In this document: piece after piece, positions 1 through 5,270 of the stretch
Numbering within the stretch: the stretch's first letter is position 1
How the letters are laid out: each line of letters opens with the position of its first letter
Assembly (NCBI GenBank): GCA_023432235.1
Contig: JAEYUX010000131.1
Location: 1 to 5,270, forward strand
Length of the DNA stretch: 5,270 nucleotides
Reading direction: 5' to 3'
Origin: Actinomycetes bacterium
GTDB taxonomy: Bacteria; Actinomycetota; Actinomycetes; Actinomycetales; Demequinaceae
Translations under genes and position numbers: made by a program
The notes under the pieces: model-generated
Database searches by the model: none
Seen by the model: the letters and a program-made list of their open reading frames with translations, nothing else
Told to the model about the DNA's origin: nothing

Positions 1-51
1 GTGTTCAGTGAGAACACCTTCCGCAATGAGGATGTCTCCCAGCTGTCGCAC
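1..51 (-). CDS. N-terminal fragment (17 codons) of a probable PilB/GspE-family pilus or secretion ATPase, cut by the window edge
   Basis: Only the first 17 codons are present, read leftwards from a GTG at 51 and running off the window: VRQLGDILIAEGVLTEH. The pattern LGxxLxxxG followed by (V/L)LTE is what is usually seen at the start of MshEN (GspE_N) domains, which open the assembly ATPases of type IV pili and type II secretion (PilB, GspE, MshE). In some members, such as MshE, this domain binds cyclic di-GMP. The start is well fixed: an in-frame TGA lies at 61-63, no other start codon lies between it and 51, and a strong GAGGAGG ribosome binding site sits 4 nt upstream. The position right after aroE fits, because pilus or prepilin-peptidase genes are known between aroE and aroC in actinobacteria. 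The Walker motifs would lie outside the window, so the family call rests on a short match. Alternatives are another protein with an MshEN domain, or a chance resemblance. Confidence 0.68.
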   Translation of the reverse strand, partial: MRQLGDILIAEGVLTEH

Positions 52-62
52 ACAGCCTCCTC
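52..62 (-). promoter_or_regulatory. Ribosome binding site of the partial PilB/GspE-like gene
   Basis: On the minus strand, GAGGAGG (56-62) is followed by the 4-nt spacer CTGT and then the GTG start at 51. It is a near-perfect anti-Shine-Dalgarno match and one of the two strongest in the window. It independently supports a real gene starting here, since the 17 codons alone would be weak evidence. The stop of the frame, TGA at 61-63, overlaps the site. Confidence 0.75.
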
Positions 63-93
63 AGCCCATGGGGCCCTTGCCTCTCAAGCGCCG

Positions 94-121
94 AACATAA
101 CATCGGCACGGCCTGTAGCAA
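94..121 (-). promoter_or_regulatory. Weak candidate promoter for the partial pilB-like gene
   Basis: On the minus strand, TTGCTA (116-121) and TATGTT (94-99) are separated by 16 nt. Each matches the vegetative -35 and -10 consensus at four of six positions. The -10 element falls inside the hairpin loop and 3' arm at 88-109, and transcription would begin about 35-40 nt ahead of the GTG at 51. In a high-GC genome such AT-richer hexamers stand out somewhat, but matches of this quality are common by chance. The main support is that this is the only gap in an otherwise overlapping gene chain. Confidence 0.18.
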
Positions 122-127
122 ATGGAG

Positions 128-973
128 TTATGAGTTATTCAACACCGCTGTCATGCCTGCTTCCATCGCGACTAGCGGTGCGGCTTTGCCGGTCATGAGA
201 CGCACTTGCTCGCCTGCCTGATGAAGGAGCATTCGTGTGCCGTCAACGCTTGCGCCGGAGGCCCGCATCCACTCGGAACTGAGCTCGCTCACGCGCGGAC
301 GGTACACGACGTCGAGCAATACCCCACTCACCCGTGCCCCTGCTGCGGCGAGCTGATCCCCCACGTTCGCCCCAGCGTCGGCCGGAACCGTCGAAACGAC
401 AGCGTGTGCCTCAAGCAACGCGGGCACCACGGCAGGGTCGTCCCACATGACGAGGCGTGGCGACAGGCCCATCTTGCTCGCTGCCCGGATCACCCGCCCA
501 GCACGTGCGCGCGACCGAACGACCACGATGGGCTGCTTCACGCCAAGGGCGCCCAATGCGGCAACTGCGGACGACGCCGTGGCTCCGCCCCCGAGCACGA
601 CGCCGCGGGAGGCTTCAGTGCAGCCGCCTTCACGCAACGCTTCGGTAATGCCGTGAATGTCAGTGTTGGCTCCCACCCATTGTCGGTATTCGCCTCGCCC
701 CGACGGCACGAGCGTGTTGATCACACCGAGCAGCTTCGCTTGCGGTTCGACAAAGCTCGCAAGCCGCGCACCCTCGACTTTGAGAGGCATCGTCAGCGAC
801 AATCCTCCCCACTCGTCGCCGCGCGACTCGAGAAACGCCTCAAGCGCCGGCTCCTCGACGTCAATCGCCTCGTATCGCCAATCGATGGCGAGGGCCTCGT
901 AGGCGGCGTTGTGAAGCGCCGGGGAAAGTGAGTGGCTGATCGGGTGACCGAGGACGGCCGCCCGAGTGGTCAC
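128..973 (-). CDS. aroE: Shikimate dehydrogenase (NADP+)
   Basis: A cytosolic enzyme that reduces 3-dehydroshikimate to shikimate with NADPH, the fourth step of chorismate and aromatic amino acid synthesis. The 281 residues match the family's usual length of about 270-290. Visible signatures in order: the substrate-binding HSLSP (14-18); SLTMPLK (59-65), with the catalytic Lys65; GANTD (101-105), with the catalytic-pair Asp105; the glycine-rich nucleotide-binding loop GGGATA (128-133); VVRSRARAG (151-159), in the usual place of the NADP-phosphate-binding basic residues; STVP (194-197); and LLHQAGEQ (249-256), with the conserved substrate-contacting Gln252. The 'S-L-T-M-P' form in place of the enterobacterial NVTVP is common in actinobacteria. 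The start is GTG at 973, sharing GTGA with the mltG stop (4-nt overlap). The Shine-Dalgarno is poor (GGGCGAC), so translation probably depends on coupling to mltG. All key residues are intact. YdiB-type or quinate dehydrogenase paralogues are less likely in this gene order. Confidence 0.95.
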   Translation of the reverse strand: MTTRAAVLGHPISHSLSPALHNAAYEALAIDWRYEAIDVEEPALEAFLESRGDEWGGLSLTMPLKVEGARLASFVEPQAKLLGVINTLVPSGRGEYRQWVGANTDIHGITEALREGGCTEASRGVVLGGGATASSAVAALGALGVKQPIVVVRSRARAGRVIRAASKMGLSPRLVMWDDPAVVPALLEAHAVVSTVPADAGANVGDQLAAAGARVSGVLLDVVYRPRVSELSSEWMRASGASVDGTRMLLHQAGEQVRLMTGKAAPLVAMEAGMTAVLNNS

Positions 974-2100
974 GAGTCGCCCAGGTTCGCGTCAATCCAC
1001 GCGCGCATCTGCTGCACGTTCTTCTGGTGCTCCGACAAGGTGGCGGCGTACGCGGTCTCACCGGTGTGGAGGTTCACCGTGACAAAGAACATGTAGTCGT
1101 GCGCGGCAGGAGCCACCGCAGCGGCGATGGATGCTTCTCCGGCGCCCGCGATGGGTGCGGGCGGCAAGCCTGCGTACTTGTACGTGTTGTACGGGCTGTC
1201 GATGGCCTTTTCTTCGTTCGTGATGAACGCGCCCTCGGTGTCCGGCGAGACGTACTTCACCGTCGAGTCGAACTCGAGCTTCCAGTCCTGCTCGATGCGG
1301 TTGTAAATGACACCGGCGATGAGCGGACGGTCCTCAGCCAGCTTCGCTTCCATCTCGACAAGCGATGCAACCGTGAGGATGCGCTGGCGATTCTCAGGCG
1401 CTACACCCTGAGCATCGAGCACATCAACAGTCTTCTTCACCATGGCCTGGAGCACCGCGGTTGGGGTGACACCCGGATTGAACTCGTAGGTTGCTGGGAA
1501 GAGCCAGCCTTCGAGGTTGCCGCCCGCCTCAGGAGGCAGGCCCAGCTTCTCCGTATCCTCAGCCGCTGCCTTCACCTCATCGATTTCGACTCCGGTGAGG
1601 TCAGCAATCTTTTGGTAGTAGAACTGAAGCGTCTTACCTTCGGGCACATTGATCTTGCGAAGGTCACGGTTATTCGGGTCGAGCAGGAGAGCGAGTGCAT
1701 ACTCGGCCTTCATCTGCCGTTGCATGAAGTAGAACCCGGGCTTGATGCTCATCGAATCAGCGCTGGCGGTGTACACCTTCGTAAACGCCTCGACCGACGC
1801 GACAACGTCGCTTTCGTACAGCGTCTGAGCGATCATCGCGCCGGTGTCGCCAGGCTTGATTTCCACTTGAATGGTGCCCTGGCCAAGACCCTCGTAGTCG
1901 GCGATCCCCACCTCTTCGGTCTCGAGGGCTCCTTGCACAAAGTTGTACGCAATGGACCCGCCCATCGCCACGAGCACGAGACCCAAGGACACCAAGACAA
2001 GCGCCCACTTACGACGTGTCGCACGTCGCTTCTGACGTTGCAGTCGTCGCAGATCAAGCGACGTGGTCGTCGTGGTCTCTGCCTCGAACAGGTCAGTCAT
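970..2100 (-). CDS. mltG: Endolytic murein transglycosylase MltG (YceG family)
   Basis: A membrane-anchored lytic transglycosylase that cleaves inside nascent glycan strands, releasing a 1,6-anhydroMurNAc end, and is thought to act as a terminator of strand synthesis. The 376 residues show: an acidic and threonine-rich cytoplasmic N-tail (five Thr in a row, 9-13); a strongly basic stretch (about 18-31); a single membrane helix (about 32-54), so the rest is outside; a LysM-like YceG subdomain region (about 75-155, including IKPGDTGAMIAQ and NVPEGKTL); and the catalytic YceG domain (about 195-376). Signatures are EGWLFPATYEF (197-207), the catalytic-site stretch TVASLVEMEA (243-252) with Glu249 as the likely catalytic residue (equivalent of E. 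coli Glu218), IYNRI (265-269), DSPYNTY (301-307) and GLPPAPI (311-317). It starts at ATG 2100 with AAGGAG 4 nt upstream, inside the end of ruvX (8-nt overlap, ATGACTGA). Its stop overlaps aroE. Full length and intact. Confidence 0.95.
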   Translation of the reverse strand: MTDLFEAETTTTTSLDLRRLQRQKRRATRRKWALVLVSLGLVLVAMGGSIAYNFVQGALETEEVGIADYEGLGQGTIQVEIKPGDTGAMIAQTLYESDVVASVEAFTKVYTASADSMSIKPGFYFMQRQMKAEYALALLLDPNNRDLRKINVPEGKTLQFYYQKIADLTGVEIDEVKAAAEDTEKLGLPPEAGGNLEGWLFPATYEFNPGVTPTAVLQAMVKKTVDVLDAQGVAPENRQRILTVASLVEMEAKLAEDRPLIAGVIYNRIEQDWKLEFDSTVKYVSPDTEGAFITNEEKAIDSPYNTYKYAGLPPAPIAGAGEASIAAAVAPAAHDYMFFVTVNLHTGETAYAATLSEHQKNVQQMRAWIDANLGDS

Positions 2101-2560
2101 CGTTCTCCTTGAGCGCCACCCTCGGGGCTACTGTACTCAGATTGCCCTGACGGGCGGCATCGAGGGCCGTATCCAAAATCACCACAGCTGCGGCCTGGTC
2201 AATGCTGTCACGTTGTTTGCGGGCATTTCTACCTGCAGCCCGCATTGCCTGTGAGGCCGACGCTGTCGACAGTCGTTCGTCGATCAAACGGACCGGGCAT
2301 TCCAACAGTTCCGCCAGACGGGTGGCGAAGTCTCGTGCGTCAGCTGCCGACGCCCCCTCCGCGCCCGACAAATGGCGCGGCAAGCCAACAAAGACGTCGA
2401 TCGCTTCTCTTTCGGTAGCGATCTGGGCGACGCGCTCAACGGCATTGCTCGCTCGCTGCACCGTCTCAAGAGGGAAAGCAAGAATCCCCTCGGGGTCGCT
2501 GGCAGCAACGCCAACGCGCACCGTGCCCACGTCGACGCCGAGGCGCACTCCCCTATCCAC
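2093..2560 (-). CDS. ruvX: RuvX/YqgF-family RNase H-fold nuclease (putative pre-16S rRNA nuclease, Holliday junction resolvase-like)
   Basis: A small cytosolic nuclease of the YqgF family. In E. coli it is implicated in maturing the 5' end of 16S rRNA; in M. tuberculosis the homologue has been reported to act on Holliday-junction-type DNA. Counting from GTG at 2560 it has 155 residues, in the family's usual range of 140-160. The RNase H-fold acidic triad is visible: Asp10 in GVDVGTVRVGVA (8-19), Glu95 in RLIDERLST (91-99), and Asp121 in DSIDQAAAVVIL (118-129). VGLPRHLSG (58-66) is the conserved VGLP motif. The GTG at 2560 is chosen because it puts the first motif at the usual distance and overlaps the alaS stop by only 8 nt (GTGGATAG), with GAGG 3 nt upstream. 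The frame stays open to 2695, but starting there would overlap alaS by over 140 nt. The GTG at 2548 is a second option that would remove four residues; its AGGGGA would abut the start. It overlaps mltG downstream by 8 nt. Confidence 0.94.
   Translation of the reverse strand: MDRGVRLGVDVGTVRVGVAASDPEGILAFPLETVQRASNAVERVAQIATEREAIDVFVGLPRHLSGAEGASAADARDFATRLAELLECPVRLIDERLSTASASQAMRAAGRNARKQRDSIDQAAAVVILDTALDAARQGNLSTVAPRVALKENDD
2105..2110 (-). promoter_or_regulatory. Ribosome binding site of mltG, inside ruvX
   Basis: AAGGAG on the minus strand, 4 nt before the ATG at 2100. It lies within the final codons of ruvX (Leu-Lys-Glu-Asn). Ribosomes finishing ruvX at 2093-2095 therefore pass directly over this site, which favours coupled or re-initiated translation of mltG. 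It also settles ATG 2100 as the start. Confidence 0.75.
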
Positions 2561-5219
2561 GTGCCTCGATGCGCTCAGCCACCGCAGCGAGTGCTGCAGG
2601 GATCGCGGTGACGTTCTGACCGCCGCCCTGAGCGAGATCGGGCTTCCCGCCGCCACCACCGCCGAGCACTGATGTCGCGATCTTGACAAGATCACCGGCG
2701 CTCAGTCCGCTGTCGCGTGCGGGCCCGTTCGTCGCGATGACGACGCTGGGCCGGCCACCAGTGTCGGCAGCTAGCGCCACAACACTCGGCTTCGCGTCGC
2801 CAAGGCGTTGCCGAATATCGAGGGCAAGCGTTCGTAGATCATCGGCGCTGCCCGCGTCAGCGACGAGGTTTGTGACGACGCTGACGCCAGCAAGATCCTG
2901 CGCGGTCTCGGCGATCTCTCCCGCGGCCCGAAGAACGGCTTGCTGGCGAAGCGCTGAGAGTTCCTTCTCAGCCTGGCTGAGACGCTCGACAAGAGACGCA
3001 ACGCGACTCGTCAGCTCGTGCGGCTGAGTCTTCAGCGTGCTCGTCAGTTCGGACACGATTGAACGCTCGGCAGCCAAGTGGCTGAATGCGTCGGCGCCGA
3101 CGAGCGCCTCAATGCGGCGTGCACCCGATCCCACCGAACCTTCACCCGTCACGGTCAGCAGACCGATCTGAGCAGAGTTGTCGACGTGGGTACCGGCACA
3201 GAGCTCGCGAGAGAAGGGTCCACCGATCTCGACAACGCGCACCTTGTCGCCGTACTTCTCGCCAAAGAGTGCCATCGCGCCGAGCGCCTTTGCCTCTTCG
3301 AGAGCCATGATCTTCGTGCTGACCGGCAATTCCTCACGGATCGCGCGGTTGGCCACATCCTCGATTTCGCTCCGAGCCATGGCACTCACGCCCTGCGTCC
3401 ACGCAAAGTCGAGGCGCATGTACCCCGGCTTGTTGTACGAGCCGGCCTGATTCGCCTGCTTTCCTAGCACCTCGTGCAGCGCAGAGTGGATGAGGTGCGT
3501 TGCTGAGTGCGCCTTTGACGCCTGGCGACGGTTCACCGGATCAACCTCGGCGGAAACCGCGTCCCCCACCGCGATCGCGCCCTCGTTGACCCGAACGGTG
3601 TGAACGATCACGTCCTTGATCGGTCGCTGGACGTCCACCACCTCGAGGGAGGCACTAGCTCCACGAATGACACCAAGGTCAGCGTCCTGACCTCCCGACT
3701 CGGGATAGAACGGGGTTTCGGCAAGCACCACTTCGACCGTGTCGCCCGCTTGCGCAACCGGAATGCTCACGCCGTCCTTGATGAGAGCAACCACCTTTGA
3801 TGCGACCTGGAGCTCGTCATAACCACGGAACACGCTCGGAGTGGCCGCGCCTACCTGCTGATACGCCGTGAGGTCGCCGTGGCCACCTTTCTTCGCCTTC
3901 GCATCGGCGCGGGCGCGGTCCTTCTGCTCCTGCATGAGCGAGCGGAACGCCTCTTCGTCCACGCTCAGTCCCTGCTCAGCGGCCATCTCAAGGGTGAGAT
4001 CAATCGGGAAGCCATACGTGTCATGCAGCGTGAACGCCTCATTGCCGCCGATGACCGAGCCGCCCGACTGCTTGGTGATCGCCACCGCCGTGTCGAAGAT
4101 CGACGTGCCCTGTGTGAGGGTGCGCCGGAATGCCTCTTCCTCAGCCCCTGCAACACCCGAGATGTGCGAGAAGCGTTCGTCAAGTGTCGGGTAGGAGGCT
4201 CGCATCGCCTGATAGCTGGTGTTGAGGAGCGCGACGAGGGACGGATCCTGGACACCAAGAAGGCGCATCGAGCGCACGGAACGGCGTAAGAGGCGCCGTA
4301 GGACGTATCCACGTCCTTCGTTGCCTGGCACCACACCGTCGTCCATCAGCATGAGGCCAGAACGGACGTGGTCCGCGATCACACGCATGCGAACGTCGTC
4401 GTCATTGTCCGCGCCATAGCGGCGGCCCGTCATCTCTTGCACAGTCTCGATGACCGGGAAGACCTCGTCGATCTCGTACATATTGGCGACGCCCTGCTTG
4501 AGGAATGCGACGCGCTCAAGGCCGAGGCCAGTATCAATGTTCTTTTGTGTCAACTCGCCAAGGATCGGAAACTCATCCTTACCGCCACCTGCGCCTCGCT
4601 CGTACTGCATGAACACGAGGTTCCAGATCTCGATGTAACGGTGCTCGTCCGCAACAGGGCCGCCCTCTCTGCCAAACTCGGGGCCACGATCAACAAAGAT
4701 CTCCGAGCAAGGCCCGGCGGGGCCCGGCTGCCCAGTTGACCAGAAGTTGTCCTTCATGCCGCGGCGCTGAATGCGCTCATCAGGCAGACCCGCAATGGTC
4801 TTCCACAAGTGAACGGCTTCGTCGTCGTCGTGATAGACCGTCACCCAGATGAGGTCCGGGTCGAATCCGTACTTGCCTTCCGACTCAGGACCCGTCACCA
4901 GATCCCAGGCATAGGAGATGGCGCCCTCTTTGAAGTAGTCGCCAAACGAGAAGTTGCCGTTCATCTGGAAGAACGTGCCGTGACGGGTGGTCTTGCCTAC
5001 CTCGTCGATGTCGAGAGTACGAATGCACTTCTGGACACTCGTGGCGCGCGGCCATGGCGCTTGCTGCTGACCAAGCATGTACGGGATGAATGGCACCATG
5101 CCGGCCACCGTGAACAACAGTGACGGGTCCGGTGACACGAGCGATGCCGACGGCACCACGGTGTGCCCGTTGCGCTCGAAGTAATCGAGCCAGCGCTGAC
5201 GGATATCGGCGGTGCGCAT
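2553..5219 (-). CDS. alaS: Alanyl-tRNA synthetase
   Basis: A class II synthetase that attaches alanine to tRNA-Ala in the cytosol and hydrolyses mischarged Ser- and Gly-tRNA-Ala. It has 888 residues, within the family's 870-900. Domains in order: aminoacylation core (about 1-240), with motif 2 RHGTFFQMNGNFSFGDYFK (79-97) and motif 3 NIDTGLGLERVA (227-238); tRNA-recognition domain (about 250-455), with GNEGRGYVLRR (299-309) and DTYGFPIDLT (400-409), whose Asn300 and Asp400 are probably the residues reading the G3:U70 pair; editing domain (about 465-705), with the zinc site HSATH (571-575) plus CAGTH (674-678); short coiled coil (about 735-765); and C-terminal DHHA1/C-Ala domain, with six glycines in GGGGGGKPDLAQGGG (853-867). 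Start ATG 5219 is chosen because GGAGG lies 5 nt upstream and MRTADIRQRW is the usual beginning. TTG 5222 is too close to that site, and ATG 5231 and TTG 5240 lie within or before it. All catalytic and editing residues are present. It is the first visible gene of the operon. Confidence 0.98.
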   Translation of the reverse strand: MRTADIRQRWLDYFERNGHTVVPSASLVSPDPSLLFTVAGMVPFIPYMLGQQQAPWPRATSVQKCIRTLDIDEVGKTTRHGTFFQMNGNFSFGDYFKEGAISYAWDLVTGPESEGKYGFDPDLIWVTVYHDDDEAVHLWKTIAGLPDERIQRRGMKDNFWSTGQPGPAGPCSEIFVDRGPEFGREGGPVADEHRYIEIWNLVFMQYERGAGGGKDEFPILGELTQKNIDTGLGLERVAFLKQGVANMYEIDEVFPVIETVQEMTGRRYGADNDDDVRMRVIADHVRSGLMLMDDGVVPGNEGRGYVLRRLLRRSVRSMRLLGVQDPSLVALLNTSYQAMRASYPTLDERFSHISGVAGAEEEAFRRTLTQGTSIFDTAVAITKQSGGSVIGGNEAFTLHDTYGFPIDLTLEMAAEQGLSVDEEAFRSLMQEQKDRARADAKAKKGGHGDLTAYQQVGAATPSVFRGYDELQVASKVVALIKDGVSIPVAQAGDTVEVVLAETPFYPESGGQDADLGVIRGASASLEVVDVQRPIKDVIVHTVRVNEGAIAVGDAVSAEVDPVNRRQASKAHSATHLIHSALHEVLGKQANQAGSYNKPGYMRLDFAWTQGVSAMARSEIEDVANRAIREELPVSTKIMALEEAKALGAMALFGEKYGDKVRVVEIGGPFSRELCAGTHVDNSAQIGLLTVTGEGSVGSGARRIEALVGADAFSHLAAERSIVSELTSTLKTQPHELTSRVASLVERLSQAEKELSALRQQAVLRAAGEIAETAQDLAGVSVVTNLVADAGSADDLRTLALDIRQRLGDAKPSVVALAADTGGRPSVVIATNGPARDSGLSAGDLVKIATSVLGGGGGGKPDLAQGGGQNVTAIPAALAAVAERIEARG

Positions 5220-5270
5220 CAAGTCCTCCATACGTGACAACGCCGCTGGGCCCCGACATGTGCCAGGGGC
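5220..5270 (-). other. Leader region upstream of alaS, truncated by the window edge
   Basis: Fifty-one nucleotides precede alaS. Besides the ribosome binding site there is an inverted repeat at 5250-5270, GCCCC then an 11-nt loop then GGGGC; the loop includes the palindrome ACATGT (5256-5261). The stem could extend past the window edge. No U-tract follows, and I see no T-box sequence (such as the conserved TGGNACCGCG), no tRNA and no convincing promoter hexamers. One frame ends in a TGA at 5219-5221 overlapping the alaS ATG, so an upstream gene might end here, but its 16 visible residues match nothing I recognise. Confidence 0.3.
5225..5229 (-). promoter_or_regulatory. Ribosome binding site of alaS
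   Basis: GGAGG on the minus strand, followed by the 5-nt spacer ACTTG and then ATG at 5219. It decides between the four in-frame candidate starts (TTG 5240, ATG 5231, TTG 5222, ATG 5219): only ATG 5219 has optimal spacing. Confidence 0.8.

Larger units (their letters stand above)
52..127 (-). other. Intergenic gap between aroE and the partial pilB-like gene, with one hairpin
   Basis: This 76-nt gap is the only true non-coding interval between genes here; all other junctions overlap. On the minus strand it contains an inverted repeat at 88-109: GTGCCGA, an 8-nt loop TGTTATGT, then TCGGCGC, giving seven pairs with one G-U. No run of U follows it, so it is not a canonical intrinsic terminator. 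It could be an mRNA-stabilising hairpin, a weak or Rho-assisted stop, or chance. A 5' GGGCCC and a CCATGG palindrome also occur near 65-76, without clear meaning. The gap makes a transcription-unit boundary possible, but read-through from aroE is equally compatible. Confidence 0.4.

Noticed and set aside
88..109. Intrinsic terminator after aroE
   Set aside because: The stem is plausible but is followed by GC-rich, purine-rich sequence and no U-tract, so I did not call it a terminator.
1..198. Plus-strand open frame from the window edge across the aroE/pilB gap
   Set aside because: It overlaps the 3' end of aroE and the pilB-like start on the opposite strand, the residues are low in information, and no family is suggested.
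206..931. Plus-strand open frame (241 codons) opposite aroE, including a CPCC motif
   Set aside because: It lies wholly inside aroE on the opposite strand. The cysteine pairs come from complementing Gly/Ala codons, not from a zinc-ribbon pattern, and there is no convincing ribosome binding site.
1027..2112. Long plus-strand open frame (361 codons) running opposite mltG
   Set aside because: It mirrors mltG almost exactly, and its predicted protein is rich in His, Arg and Leu with no recognisable domain. mltG on the other strand has a full set of conserved motifs, a membrane helix and a good ribosome binding site. Long antisense frames are expected in GC-rich coding DNA.
2635..2670. Repetitive GCC/CCA triplets on the plus strand as a possible microsatellite
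   Set aside because: These are the codons of the conserved six-glycine run in the AlaRS C-terminal domain, so protein conservation explains the repeat.
2553..2695. N-terminal extension of ruvX to an ATG at 2695
   Set aside because: It would place 45 extra residues over the alaS C-terminal glycine-rich domain in another frame. RuvX proteins begin a few residues before the first Asp motif, which fits GTG at 2560.
5220..5240. alaS starting at TTG 5240 or ATG 5231
   Set aside because: The GGAGG site at 5225-5229 would then lie within or after the start codon. Known AlaRS proteins begin close to the M-R-T-A-D-I segment at 5219.
1..5270. Mobile element, CRISPR array, phage defence system, tRNA or other RNA gene, or horizontally acquired island
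   Set aside because: No transposase or integrase motifs, spaced direct repeats, tRNA cloverleaf or composition change were seen. The window is filled by four complete conserved housekeeping genes on one strand.

Overview
The window is an ordinary core-genome segment of a high-GC Gram-positive bacterium, almost certainly an actinobacterium and possibly a Micrococcales-type lineage. The reasons are the GC-rich third codon positions, GTG starts at several genes, the actinobacterial character of the alanyl-tRNA synthetase N-terminus and of the shikimate dehydrogenase (the actinobacterial 'LSLTMPLK' and 'GGGATA' variants), and the gene order. I cannot name a genus from the sequence alone.

All real genes lie on the minus strand, so the window is transcribed from right to left. 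From the right edge: a 51-nt leader with a strong ribosome binding site; alaS (alanyl-tRNA synthetase, 2553-5219); ruvX/yqgF (RNase H-fold nuclease, 2093-2560); mltG (membrane-anchored endolytic murein transglycosylase, 970-2100); aroE (shikimate dehydrogenase, 128-973); a 76-nt gap; and the first 17 codons of a gene whose start looks like the N-terminal domain of a PilB/GspE-type pilus or secretion ATPase (1-51). The four complete genes overlap one another by 8, 8 and 4 nt, so alaS-ruvX-mltG-aroE very probably forms one transcript with translational coupling. The 76-nt gap is the only real intergenic space. It holds a 7-bp hairpin without a U-tract and a weak promoter-like pair of hexamers.

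The genes do not form a single pathway. alaS charges tRNA-Ala, RuvX is linked to 16S rRNA 5'-end processing and Holliday-junction-type nuclease activity, MltG cuts nascent glycan strands and sets their length, and AroE performs the fourth step of chorismate synthesis. The alaS-ruvX-mltG neighbourhood is old and recurs in Firmicutes and Actinobacteria. In actinobacteria aroE follows, and prepilin-peptidase or pilus genes are often found between aroE and aroC, which fits the partial gene at the left edge.

I found no mobile element, CRISPR array, RNA gene, pseudogene or compositional island, and no evidence of an undescribed system inside this window. The point most worth following is what lies beyond position 1, where a type IV pilus or type II secretion locus probably begins.
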